Assembly (NCBI RefSeq): GCF_001005085.2
Contig: NZ_LBMU02000011.1
Span: forward strand, 57,073 to 121,072
Origin: Streptomyces humi
GTDB lineage: Bacteria > Actinomycetota > Actinomycetes > Streptomycetales > Streptomycetaceae
DNA length: 64,000 nucleotides
Direction: 5' to 3'
In this document: positions 41,943 through 50,082 of the stretch, piece after piece
Numbering within the stretch: position 1 is the first letter of the stretch
How the letters are laid out: the number at the start of each line of letters is the position of its first letter
Translations under genes and position numbers: made by a program
The notes under the pieces: model-generated
Databases searched by the model: none
What the model was told of the DNA's origin: nothing
The model's input: only the letters and a program-made list of their open reading frames with translations

Positions 41943-42905
41943 ATGAGCACTACGACTCCTCAGCACAAGATCGGTTCCGGCTTCGGCGCGCACAGCACGG
42001 CCGACGACGTCCTCGCGGGCCTGGACCTCGACGGCCGGCTCGCGATCGTCACCGGCGGCTACTCCGGGCTCGGCCTGGAGACCACCAAGGCCCTCAGCAA
42101 GGCGGGCGCCCGTGTCGTGGTGCCCGCGCGGCGCGCCGCGACCGCCCGCGAGGCGCTGGCCGGCCTGGAGCGGGTCGAGGTGGACGAGCTGGACCTCGGC
42201 GACCTGGACAGCGTGCGCGGCTTCGCCGAGCGGTTCCTGGCCTCCGGACGGACCGTCGACTTCATGATCGACAACGCCGGGATCATGGCCTGCCCGGAGA
42301 CCCGGGTGGGGCCCGGCTGGGAGGCCCAGTTCGCCACCAACCACCTCGGGCACTTCGCGCTCGTCAACCGGCTCTGGCCGGCCCTGGCGCCCGGCGGCGC
42401 CCGGGTCGTGTCGGTCTCCTCGCGCGCCCACCACTTCTCCGGGATCCGCTGGGACGACGTCCAGTGGGAGCGCGGCTACGACAAGTGGGAGGCGTACGGC
42501 CAGGCCAAGACGGCCAACGTGCTGTTCGCGGTGCACCTGGACCGGCTCGGCCGGGATGCCGGCGTACGGGCCTTCGCACTGCACCCCGGCGGCATCATGA
42601 CCCCGCTCCAGCGGCACATCCCCCGTGCGGAGATGGTCGAGCGCGGCTGGATCGACGAGCAGGGCACCGTGCTGAACCCGCAGGGCTTCAAGTCGCCCGC
42701 GCAGGGTGCGGCGACCCAGACCTGGGCGGCGACCTCCCCGCAGCTGGAGGGCATGGGCGGGGTGTACCTGGAGGACTGCGACATCGCCGAACCCGCCGTG
42801 GCGGGCGAACCGACCGGCGTGCGGGACTGGGCGGTCGACCGGGACCAGGCGGCCCGCCTGTGGGACCTCTCGGCCCGCCTCACCGGCGTGAACGCGTTCG
42901 CCTGA
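41943..42905 (+). CDS. short-chain dehydrogenase (atypical/extended SDR)
   Basis: A 320-residue SDR of the WWOX/retinol-dehydrogenase-like group. NAD(P) loop TGGYSGLGLETTK (about 36-48), NAG motif MIDNAGIMACPE, ATNHLGHF, catalytic serine in SVSSRAHHF and YGQAK for Tyr/Lys. The C-terminal portion includes CDIAEPAV, common in these proteins. No ribosome site; the promoter indicates a leaderless transcript controlled through a palindrome. A 40-bp minisatellite begins at its stop codon. Confidence 0.93.
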   Translation: MSTTTPQHKIGSGFGAHSTADDVLAGLDLDGRLAIVTGGYSGLGLETTKALSKAGARVVVPARRAATAREALAGLERVEVDELDLGDLDSVRGFAERFLASGRTVDFMIDNAGIMACPETRVGPGWEAQFATNHLGHFALVNRLWPALAPGGARVVSVSSRAHHFSGIRWDDVQWERGYDKWEAYGQAKTANVLFAVHLDRLGRDAGVRAFALHPGGIMTPLQRHIPRAEMVERGWIDEQGTVLNPQGFKSPAQGAATQTWAATSPQLEGMGGVYLEDCDIAEPAVAGEPTGVRDWAVDRDQAARLWDLSARLTGVNAFA

Positions 42906-43062
42906 GACACCGTCCCGAGCCGCGGGAAGATGGCCGCACCCCCGAGACGACCGTCCTGAGCCGCGGGAACACGGCCGCACCCCCGAGACGACCGTCCTGA
43001 GCCGCGGGAACGTCGCCGCGCCCGAGACGCCGTCCGGAGCCAGGGGAACATGCCGCGTCCCT
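42904..43062. repeat. 40-bp tandem repeat (minisatellite), four units
   Basis: Four units of 40, 41, 39 and 39 bp (42904-42943, 42944-42984, 42985-43023, 43024-43062), each starting GAGAC and containing CCGTCC, GAGCC and GGGAA. Units 2 and 3 are identical over the first 27 bases; the last is most diverged. It starts at the SDR stop codon region and fills the gap before a convergent small gene. Confidence 0.85.
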
Positions 43063-43113
43063 GAGGCGGCGGCCGGACCGCCGGGGCGGGGGCGTGGCTG
43101 TGGTCGCGGGTGG

Positions 43114-43338
43114 TCAGGCCGAGGGCTCGTCGGGGGGTGGGGCCTCGGGGTGCACCGCCCCCGAGCTCGGTGCACCCCTGAGTCCGGTGCCCGCCTCGTC
43201 CGTGTCGGGGACAGCGGTGTCGCCGGCCTCCTGGTCGGGGTCGTGGCCCTCGGCCGCCTCCCACGGGTCCCGGCCGGCACCGGCCTGCTGGTCCGGCATG
43301 TCGCGGGGCACCGGCCTGCCACTCTGCTGCTCTCCCAC
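43114..43338 (-). CDS. small acidic hypothetical protein
   Basis: A 74-residue hydrophilic protein rich in Asp, Glu, Pro and Gly, with DPWEAAEGHDPDQEAGD in the middle and no predicted fold. Similar short acidic proteins are common in Streptomyces and unnamed. GTG start with AGGGGAG 7 bases upstream supports translation. It lies between a minisatellite and the ROK gene; function unknown. Confidence 0.6.
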   Translation of the reverse strand: MGEQQSGRPVPRDMPDQQAGAGRDPWEAAEGHDPDQEAGDTAVPDTDEAGTGLRGAPSSGAVHPEAPPPDEPSA

Positions 43339-43409
43339 GGCGTACTCCCCTCACGGCGTCGTTCCGGGCGCCCGGCGAGTACCTCGGCCGGGCGCGGCGA
43401 AACGCCGGG

Positions 43410-44699
43410 TCAGCGCGGGGTCCGCTCCTCCAGCGCGGTGCGCCAGGCGGGGAGGCGGTGCTCGCTCACCGGTTCCGCGCGCCGCCCGCCCCGGCTGAAG
43501 AAGTCGGCGAGGGGCAGGATGGCAGCGCCGACGGTGACCGCGTCCGGACCGAGCCGGCCCAGGTCGATGGTGACCTGCTCGGCCGGGTGGCGCAGCGCGT
43601 ACGTGGTCGCGTACCGGCGTACGGCGGGCAGGAAGCGGGCGCCGAGCTGGAGGCCTGCCCAGCCGCCGATCAGGATCCGCTCCGGCTGGAAGAGGTTGAT
43701 CAGGTCGGAGAGGCCGGCGCCCAGGTACTCCGCGGTCTCCTCCAGGACGGCGAGCGCGACCGGGTCGGGCTCGGTGCCCTCGGGCGGGTAGGCGGCGGCC
43801 AGCATCGCGGTGAGCGCGGTCTCCTCGTCGGTGCCCTCGGCGGGCCGGCCGCCCTCCTCGCGCCAGCGGGCGAGCAGCGACTCGGCGCCGGCGTACGCCT
43901 CCAGGCAGCCGAGCGCGCCGCAACGGCACCGGCGGCCCCGCACCCGTACCGTCAGATGCCCCCACTCCACCGCCCGGCCGTGCTCCACCTCGGCGGAGAC
44001 CAGGCAGGCGCCGACGCCGGAGCCGAACAGCACCACGACCGCGTTGTCCGCGCCGCGTCCGGCTCCGAACCACATCTCGGCCTGGCCCAGGGTCTTGGCG
44101 CCGTTGTCGATGAAGTAGCGCACGGAATCGGGGAGTTGACTGCCGGAGCGGAGCAACTCCTCCAACGGTACGGCGTCCCAGCCGATGGTCTGGCCGTGCA
44201 CGACGGCGCCCCGGTCCGCGGTGTGCTCCACGATGCCGGGGACACCGACCCCGACGCCGAGCAGCAGTTCGGGCGAGGCTCCCTCGGTGGCGAGCACCTC
44301 GGCGATGCCGTCCCGGATGTGGCCGACGATCACCTCGACGTCGTAGCCCTGCTGCTCCAGGGGGCGCTCGGCACGGGCGAGTTCGGTGAGGGTGAGGTCG
44401 AACAGCTCGACGCGGACCCTGGTCTCACCGACGTCCACGCCGATCATGTGGCCGCTGTGCGGGGCCACGCGGAGCAGCGTGCGGGGGCGGCCGCCGTCGG
44501 AGTCGACGCTGCCGGCCTCCTCCACCAGGCCGTCCGCGACCAGGTCGGCGACCACGTTGCTCACCGAGCCCGAGCTCAGACCGGTGGCCGGGCCGAGCTC
44601 GAAGCGGCTGAGCGGGCCGTCGAAATAGAGACGCTGTAGTACGGCCGTGCGGTTGGCCCTCCTGAGGTCGCGTACCGTGCGCCCGTTCCGCCCCGCCAT
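43410..44699 (-). CDS. ROK-family transcriptional regulator
   Basis: A 429-residue sugar-responsive repressor. N-terminal winged helix (LSRFELGPATGLSSGSVSNV), then the ROK kinase-like fold with ATP-type loop GVDVGETRVRVELFD and GVGVGVPGIV. The ROK zinc motif CRCGALGCLEAYAG (about 255-268) is complete, preceded by EWGHLTV. No sugar transporter or hydrolase is next to it. The upstream palindrome at 44778 is of the XylR/NagC type and argues for autoregulation; other targets lie elsewhere. Confidence 0.92.
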   Translation of the reverse strand: MAGRNGRTVRDLRRANRTAVLQRLYFDGPLSRFELGPATGLSSGSVSNVVADLVADGLVEEAGSVDSDGGRPRTLLRVAPHSGHMIGVDVGETRVRVELFDLTLTELARAERPLEQQGYDVEVIVGHIRDGIAEVLATEGASPELLLGVGVGVPGIVEHTADRGAVVHGQTIGWDAVPLEELLRSGSQLPDSVRYFIDNGAKTLGQAEMWFGAGRGADNAVVVLFGSGVGACLVSAEVEHGRAVEWGHLTVRVRGRRCRCGALGCLEAYAGAESLLARWREEGGRPAEGTDEETALTAMLAAAYPPEGTEPDPVALAVLEETAEYLGAGLSDLINLFQPERILIGGWAGLQLGARFLPAVRRYATTYALRHPAEQVTIDLGRLGPDAVTVGAAILPLADFFSRGGRRAEPVSEHRLPAWRTALEERTPR

Positions 44700-44777
44700 G
44701 TGGCTCCGCTCCCTTCACGAACCCTGCCCGACCTGCAACATACTCCTTCGGGGGGTGAGAAAGCGATATTTTCCCAA

Positions 44778-44804
44778 CCCTTAGTTCACGATGTGAGCTA
44801 AGGG
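44778..44804. promoter_or_regulatory. ROK operator palindrome
   Basis: CCCTTAGTTCAC and GTGAGCTAAGGG are 12-bp arms with one mismatch around GAT. The TTAGTT-type half sites resemble XylR-class ROK operators. It lies 79 bp before the ROK start, in the 140-bp gap behind the end of the P450-reductase gene. Confidence 0.8.
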
Positions 44805-44839
44805 ATTCGGGAACCATGGGCCCAGGGGGTGCGGTGCGA

Positions 44840-47800
44840 TCAGGACGAGGCGTACACATCCTCCACGTAACGGCCCTCCCGCACCAGGGAGTTCAGCCAT
44901 TCCTCGGCGTCTCCTCCCGGTGTGCGGTCGCGGTACATCGTACGGAACGCCTCCCGGACCCCGGGGGCCATCCGGCCGCCGTCGCCGCAGACGTACACCT
45001 TCGCGCCCGCTGCCAGCAGGGCCCACACCTCGTCGGCCTCGGCTGTGACCCGGTGCTGGACGAAGGTGCCCGCCGTGCTGAAGGCCGGGCGCACCGAGAC
45101 GGCACCGGCGGCCTCCGCCGTGCGCAGTTCCCCGGCGTGCAGGAAGTCCTCGTCGGGCGCGTCGCAGCCGAAGTAGCAGAGCGCGGGCGGGAGTCCGGTG
45201 CCCGAGGCGAGGGCCGCCGTACGGTCGGCGACGGCGCCCCGGAAGGGGGCCAGGCCGGTGCCCGCGGCGATCATGACCACCGGGACGGTGTGGTCGACCC
45301 GGAAGGCCTCCCGGCAGGGCTGGACGCGGGCGAGCAGGGTGTCGCCGGGGCGGAGCGACGTCAGGTGGCCGGAGCCCGTGCCCCGGTAGCGGCCCGCGCC
45401 GGACCTGGCGGGGGCGTCCAGGAGGGAGATCATCAGCTCGGCGTGGCGGGGGTCGGCGGCCGGGGACGAGGAGATCGAGTAGTGGCGCGGCTTCAGCGGG
45501 GTCAGGAGGTCCAGGAGGCGGGGCCAGTCGAGGGCGCCGCGCAGGGCCGGGTGGCCCTCGAGGATCTCGACCAGGGTGCGCGGGTCGCCATCCTCCGAGG
45601 CCAGGGCGGCCAGGGCGGCCCGCTCCGGCGGGCAGGGGTTGGCGTCGGAGAGCAGGGACAGCTGCTCGGCGTTCGGGCGCTCCTGCAACTCGACGTGCCG
45701 GGTGAGCAGTTCACGCACCGTCAGCGGCCGGTCGACCGCCAGGCCGTCGCGTCGGGGGCGGGTGGAGCGGATGTCGAGGACGGTTTCCGGATCGACGCCG
45801 AGAGCGGTGGCGGCGCGCGTGACGAGGGCCGGGTCGTTGGCGGGGAGCACGGTCAGGTGGTCGGCGGTGCGGTAGGTGACGCCGGCGGGCAGGGCCACGC
45901 GCAGGAAACGCTTGGTGCGGGGGTGCCCGGCGGCGGTGAGGTCGTAGGCCTCGGTGACGGTCATCGGGACGAGTCCGTGGCGTTCGGCGAGGGCGTCGAG
46001 GGGACCGCCGGTCAGGGCCCGGACCTGGTACGCGGTGGTGGGCTCCGGGGCCGCCGAGGGGGTGGCGTCGGGGTCGCCGTACCGCTCCAGCAGGGCGGTG
46101 CGCAGCCCGGCGGTGAAGTCGCGGACCGTGCCGGTCAGGTCGCCGGAGGCGTCGGCGGCGGCGCGGCCGGTGAGGCGGGTGGCGCCGAGTTCGGCCAGTC
46201 GGGTGTCGATCCGGGTCGGGACGTGCTGGTAGGTGGCGGCCCAGTTGCGGTCGCCGACGCCGAGCACCGCGTAGGTCACGCCGGTGAGGTCGGGGGTGCT
46301 GTCGAGCCAGGCGGCGAAGGCGGTGGCGTCGTCGGTGGGACGCCCGTTGTAGGAGGCGGCGGTGATGACCACCGGCCGGTCGGTGGGCAGCCCGGCGGCG
46401 TACGCGTCCAGCGCCGCCACCTCGGTGTCGCAGCCGATGCCGGCCGCCTCGTCGGCGAGCCGGGCGGCGAAGTCCCGGCAGGTGCCGTAGTTGCTGCCGT
46501 GCAGCAGGAGGGCGCCGGTGCCGGTGCGGACCCGGGCCGGGAGGGCGGCCGTCGGCCGCGGGTCCTGGACGGCCGCCGGCCGGGCACCGGGCAACGGCGG
46601 GTGGAGGCGGTCGGCTGGGGTGCGCGGGGCGAGGGTCAGGGTGAAGCCCTCGGGCTTGAGGGTGAGGGTCTCCTTGACCGTGAGCGCGTACCGGTCGTGG
46701 TCCTGGATCCGGTAGCGGTGCACCAGCATGGCCAGCAGCATGGTTGCCTCGTGCAGGGCGAACTGCCTTCCGATGCAAGCGCGTTCACCGGTGCCGAAGG
46801 GCTTGAAGGCGTGCACCGGGCGGGCCGCCTCGGCCTCCGGGGTGAACCGGGAGGGGTCGAAGAGCTCGGGGTTGTCACCCCAGACCGGCTGCCGGTGCAG
46901 CATCGGCGCGAGCACCGTGACGGACTGGCCGGCCGTCAGCGGCACCCGTCCGCCGAGCAGGGTGTCGTCGAGGGCGTGCCGGCTGAACGCGGCGGCGGTC
47001 GGCCACAGCCGCAGTGCCTCGTTGAGCACCTGCCGGGTGTAGGTGAGGCGGCCGACCTCGTCGTAGCCGGGCTCCGGGTCCGGCGTGTCGCCCCAGAGCG
47101 CGTCCGTCTCGCGCTGTACGAGCCGGAGCGCGGTGGGGTGCTTGGCCAGGTAGTACAGGGCGAAGGACATCGCGCCGGAGGTGGTCTCGTGGCCGGCGAT
47201 GAGGAAGGTGATGACCTGGTTGCGGATGTTGGCCCGGTCCAGGGTGGTGCCGTCGTCGGGGTGCCGGGCGGACAGCATCAGGCCGAGCAGGTCCTCCGCC
47301 GTGCTCTGGTCGGTGCCGGTGCGGGAGGCGATGACGTCGTCCACGACCTGGGCGAGGTGGTCGGCGTCGGCCCGGAAGGCGGCGTCGGCCGCCGAGTGGT
47401 CGGTGCCGGGCCTGCGGGCCAGGCGGGTCATGCTCCACTCCAGGCAGCGGACCATGGACTCGACGAAGGGGTGGGGTTCGGTGCGCTCGAAGGAGCCGAA
47501 GTCGTAGCCGAAGCCGGCGAGGCCGATGGTGTCGAGGGTCATCCGGGTCATGTCGTCCGGTACGTCCACCGGCCGGCCGTCGCGGGCGGCCCGGTCCCAG
47601 GACGCGATCAGCCGGCGGGCGACCCTCAGCATCACCGGGTGGTAGGTGCGCATCGAGCCGAGCGCGAAGGCGGGCATCAGGATGTCGTGCGCCTTGGCCC
47701 AGTTGGGCTCGTCGTTGTAGGCGGTGAACAGTCCGTCGGCGGCGAACGCGCGGACGTTCTCCAGGGCGGGCCCGACGTGCTTGGCGAACCGCTGCTCGTC

Positions 47801-48004
47801 AGCGAGGTCGGCGACCAGGTCGGTGTCGGCGACGAACAGGGTGTCCCGTCCGTGCAGCCGACGTACCAGCACTGGGCCGTGCTCCCGCATCAGGCCCATG
47901 ACCTGCTGGATCGGGGTGCGGCCCGGTCCGGTGGCGGTGATGTCCACGACGGGGACGCCGGTCAGGGGCTCAGCGGTGCCGGGGTGCTGCGCGGTGGGGG
48001 GCAT
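44840..48004 (-). CDS. self-sufficient P450/NADPH-P450 reductase (CYP102 type)
   Basis: A 1054-residue fusion, the length of P450 BM3. Haem domain: I-helix AGHETTS (270-276), ExxR EALR (329-332), haem loop FGTGERACIG with Cys410. A linker leads to the FMN domain (ALLLHGSNYGTCRDFAARL at about 485, and GVGDRNWAATY), then the FAD/NADPH part with RHYSISSSP, GTGLAPFRG and CYFGCDAPDEDFLH. It should hydroxylate fatty acids or similar using NADPH alone. ATG at 48004 has a distant AAAGG. Divergent from a PAS-LuxR regulator gene. Confidence 0.95.
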   Translation of the reverse strand: MPPTAQHPGTAEPLTGVPVVDITATGPGRTPIQQVMGLMREHGPVLVRRLHGRDTLFVADTDLVADLADEQRFAKHVGPALENVRAFAADGLFTAYNDEPNWAKAHDILMPAFALGSMRTYHPVMLRVARRLIASWDRAARDGRPVDVPDDMTRMTLDTIGLAGFGYDFGSFERTEPHPFVESMVRCLEWSMTRLARRPGTDHSAADAAFRADADHLAQVVDDVIASRTGTDQSTAEDLLGLMLSARHPDDGTTLDRANIRNQVITFLIAGHETTSGAMSFALYYLAKHPTALRLVQRETDALWGDTPDPEPGYDEVGRLTYTRQVLNEALRLWPTAAAFSRHALDDTLLGGRVPLTAGQSVTVLAPMLHRQPVWGDNPELFDPSRFTPEAEAARPVHAFKPFGTGERACIGRQFALHEATMLLAMLVHRYRIQDHDRYALTVKETLTLKPEGFTLTLAPRTPADRLHPPLPGARPAAVQDPRPTAALPARVRTGTGALLLHGSNYGTCRDFAARLADEAAGIGCDTEVAALDAYAAGLPTDRPVVITAASYNGRPTDDATAFAAWLDSTPDLTGVTYAVLGVGDRNWAATYQHVPTRIDTRLAELGATRLTGRAAADASGDLTGTVRDFTAGLRTALLERYGDPDATPSAAPEPTTAYQVRALTGGPLDALAERHGLVPMTVTEAYDLTAAGHPRTKRFLRVALPAGVTYRTADHLTVLPANDPALVTRAATALGVDPETVLDIRSTRPRRDGLAVDRPLTVRELLTRHVELQERPNAEQLSLLSDANPCPPERAALAALASEDGDPRTLVEILEGHPALRGALDWPRLLDLLTPLKPRHYSISSSPAADPRHAELMISLLDAPARSGAGRYRGTGSGHLTSLRPGDTLLARVQPCREAFRVDHTVPVVMIAAGTGLAPFRGAVADRTAALASGTGLPPALCYFGCDAPDEDFLHAGELRTAEAAGAVSVRPAFSTAGTFVQHRVTAEADEVWALLAAGAKVYVCGDGGRMAPGVREAFRTMYRDRTPGGDAEEWLNSLVREGRYVEDVYASS

Positions 48005-48194
48005 GGCGCGACAACTGCCTTTCGCGGTACGGAAGTCCTGCGTTCCAGCGTGGTCCTCGGGGACCGCGGCGCGACGCCGTCGCACTACACGAACGTGCAG
48101 TCGGAAATCACCTCCGGGCCTTGCGCGGCGCCGGTGAAGTTGCCTCTGACCTGGCTGGTCGCCTTGGATGAGGGCGAGAGGAGCGGTGGTGGGC

Positions 48195-48914
48195 ATGGCG
48201 ACGGGCGGGCTCGACGGCGTGGTGTGGCGCAACCGCGCCCTGACCCTGTTCGACCGGGTGGCGGTTCCGGTCGCGGTGTGCGACGTGTACGGGCTGGTGG
48301 TGCTGGCCAACCCGGCGATGGCCGCCGAGTGCGGTACGACTCCGGGGCGGCTGCGCGGCCGGGACGTGCTGGACCTGTTCCGGCCGCAGGAGGAGGCCCA
48401 GGTGGAGCGGATCGCCGAGGCGCTGCGGCTGCGGCACCGCTCGCGCTACCAGGTGTCGGTACGGTGGCGGGCGCCCGACGGGGCCGAGCGGTACGGGGAG
48501 TTGACGGCTGATCCGGTGAGCGAGTCCGTGGGCGAGACGCCGTCACTGCTGGTGATGCTGCGGGTGGCCGGCGAGCGCACGGCGTCCGGGACGGAGCCCG
48601 CCCCGGTCAGCCCGGTCGAGGGCCGGGTCCTGGCGCTGCTGGCCCGGGGCGCCACCACCGCCCAGGCCGCCCGCGAGCTGGGCCTGACCCGGGACGGCGT
48701 CACCTACCACCTGCGCCGGCTGTCGGCCCGCTGGGCCGCGGCCAACCGCACCGAACTGGTGGCCCGCGCCTACGCCTTGGGCGTACTGAGTCCGGGCGTC
48801 TGGCCACCGGCCCCGGCCGGTTCGCGACCCTCGACCGAGTCGCGGGCACCGGCCGAGTCGCGGACCACGGCCGAGTCGCGACCCTCGACCGAGTCGCGGG
48901 CCGTGGCCGAGTAG
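48195..48914 (+). CDS. PAS-LuxR transcriptional regulator
   Basis: A 239-residue regulator with an N-terminal PAS domain (VPVAVCDVYGLVVLANPAM, about 28-46) and a C-terminal LuxR helix-turn-helix (LLARGATTAQAARELGLTRD, then GVTYHLRRLSARW). PAS-LuxR proteins often control secondary-metabolite or P450 genes. The start among ATG 48168, GTG 48186/48189 and ATG 48195 is uncertain; 48195 has GAGAGGAG upstream. The C-terminal about 30 residues are 18-bp-repeat encoded (ESR units), on DNA shared with the opposite gene. Likely controls the divergent CYP102 gene. Confidence 0.87.
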   Translation: MATGGLDGVVWRNRALTLFDRVAVPVAVCDVYGLVVLANPAMAAECGTTPGRLRGRDVLDLFRPQEEAQVERIAEALRLRHRSRYQVSVRWRAPDGAERYGELTADPVSESVGETPSLLVMLRVAGERTASGTEPAPVSPVEGRVLALLARGATTAQAARELGLTRDGVTYHLRRLSARWAAANRTELVARAYALGVLSPGVWPPAPAGSRPSTESRAPAESRTTAESRPSTESRAVAE

Positions 48915-49768
48915 GCCGTGCCCGCGCCCTCCGGAGCGCCGAAGCGGGCCAGGGTGTGCCACACCATCTTCAGATCCTGGATCGCGTACCGGCCGGTGCG
49001 GGCCGCGTCGCCGATGATCCGTGGGTCGACCACGCCCTGCTCGGCGATCCGGGCACCGAGTTCGGCGTACTCCGGGCCCCGGTAGTCGCCGTGGCGGCGC
49101 AGCTCCGGCACGGTGAGCCGGTAGCCGGGGTGCCATTCGACCGGGAACGGCAGCCGGCGGGCGGCCGACTCCACGTCGGTGCCCCGGTAGGCGGCGTCCA
49201 GGACCAGGGCCTCCACGTCCCGGTCCAGCCGGACCCCGCCGTGCACCTGGGCCTCGATGTAGTCGTTCAGCGCGTCCTGCTCGTCGGCCTCGGCCAGGGC
49301 GAGCAGGTGCGTGCCGGCGGCGACTCCGAAGTCCGTCGGCTCGGCCGCGCTGTCGGGGTAGCAGAAGGTGGCCCGGTCCAGGGCCGGACCGGTCAGCCTC
49401 AGGTGCGCGGAGCCGAACCGCGGAGCGGCGCCGACGACCTGCCGGCGGAAGTTCAGCGCGCCGTACACGGGCCGCTCGGCCGGCGCGGCGTCGTCGTAGC
49501 GGCCGCCGAAGATCCGGCTCTCCCAGCGCCAGCGATCGCCGCCCGGGTGCGCGGTGAGCCCGCCGTTGCCGGTACCCGTGACGAACTGCGAGTGGTAGAC
49601 GCCGTCGCGGGCCAGCGCCCGGAGGAGCGGCCGGCCGGCGGACAGCCGGTCGGGGTGGAAGTTCAGGGTGATCCGCAGACCGGGGTCCAGGACCGGTCCC
49701 GAGGACAGCGCGGCCACATGGCGCAGCGCCGCCACGGCCCGCCCCGACCCGACCTCCGCGAACCCCAT
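48770..49768 (-). CDS. DUF3626 protein
   Basis: A 332-residue soluble protein matching DUF3626: ITLNFHPDR (33-41), DGVYHSQFVTGTGNGGLTA, then HPGGDRWRWESRIFGG and PVYGALNFRR, with HPGYRLTVPEL later. The conserved His/Asp/Arg pattern hints at a nuclease- or phosphoesterase-like activity, but the family has no assigned function. GGGAGGG lies upstream of the ATG. Its last 48 codons overlap the oppositely coded PAS-LuxR gene, with a low-complexity tail (ARDSVEGRDSAVVRDS). Confidence 0.85.
   Translation of the reverse strand: MGFAEVGSGRAVAALRHVAALSSGPVLDPGLRITLNFHPDRLSAGRPLLRALARDGVYHSQFVTGTGNGGLTAHPGGDRWRWESRIFGGRYDDAAPAERPVYGALNFRRQVVGAAPRFGSAHLRLTGPALDRATFCYPDSAAEPTDFGVAAGTHLLALAEADEQDALNDYIEAQVHGGVRLDRDVEALVLDAAYRGTDVESAARRLPFPVEWHPGYRLTVPELRRHGDYRGPEYAELGARIAEQGVVDPRIIGDAARTGRYAIQDLKMVWHTLARFGAPEGAGTAYSATARDSVEGRDSAVVRDSAGARDSVEGREPAGAGGQTPGLSTPKA
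48822..48911. repeat. five 18-bp tandem repeats inside overlapping coding ends
   Basis: Units of TCGCG followed by ACC or GGx and GGCCGAG or GACCGAG (48822, 48840, 48858, 48876, 48894), in frame with both overlapping genes because 18 is a multiple of three. They encode the SRxxxE tail of the PAS-LuxR protein and the (S/G)xRDS(A/V) tail of the DUF3626 protein. Confidence 0.85.
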
Positions 49769-50082
49769 CAGATCGCCCTCCCCACCGCTGAACCCCCGCC
49801 GTCCGCCGACCGTATCCGATCACCTTCAGCCGGGTCGTGCCGATTTCGGAGACGGCACGGGGGTGGCCGCCGGGGGGCGGATTTCCGGTGTGGGGGTGGG
49901 TGGAGGCGGGGGTTCCAGTGTGGGAGCGGTGCGGGCGCGGCAAGTCCTGCGGTGGTCGGCCCCCGGGGGCCCGGTCTCCGGACACCCTCCGTAATCCGCT
50001 CTGGTCATCCAGCCACTAGCGCGCGTGAGTGATCTGCGGAGAATACGTTCGACGTGTCGTGCGAGTGGGAACAGGCCAAGGG
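49769..50082. other. 314-bp intergenic region, G-rich
   Basis: Divergent promoters of the DUF3626 and exporter genes should lie here. It holds a G-rich run on the + strand (49872-49912, with G6, G5, G3 and G5 blocks that could fold as a weak quadruplex) and a 14-bp palindrome GGCCCCCGGGGGCC (49958-49971). No gene and no clear -35/-10 pair was found. Confidence 0.5.

Noticed and set aside
42904..43062. CRISPR array
   Set aside because: Units of 39-41 bp abut with no spacers between and no cas gene is present; it is a minisatellite.
44816..48511. A 1231-codon open frame on the + strand opposite the CYP102 fusion
   Set aside because: It is the mirror of a strongly motif-supported gene; its product is Gly/Val/Ala/Arg low complexity, as expected for an antisense frame in high-GC DNA.
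49872..49912. Strong G-quadruplex regulatory element
   Set aside because: Only three close G runs plus one 14 bases away; too weak to claim from sequence.
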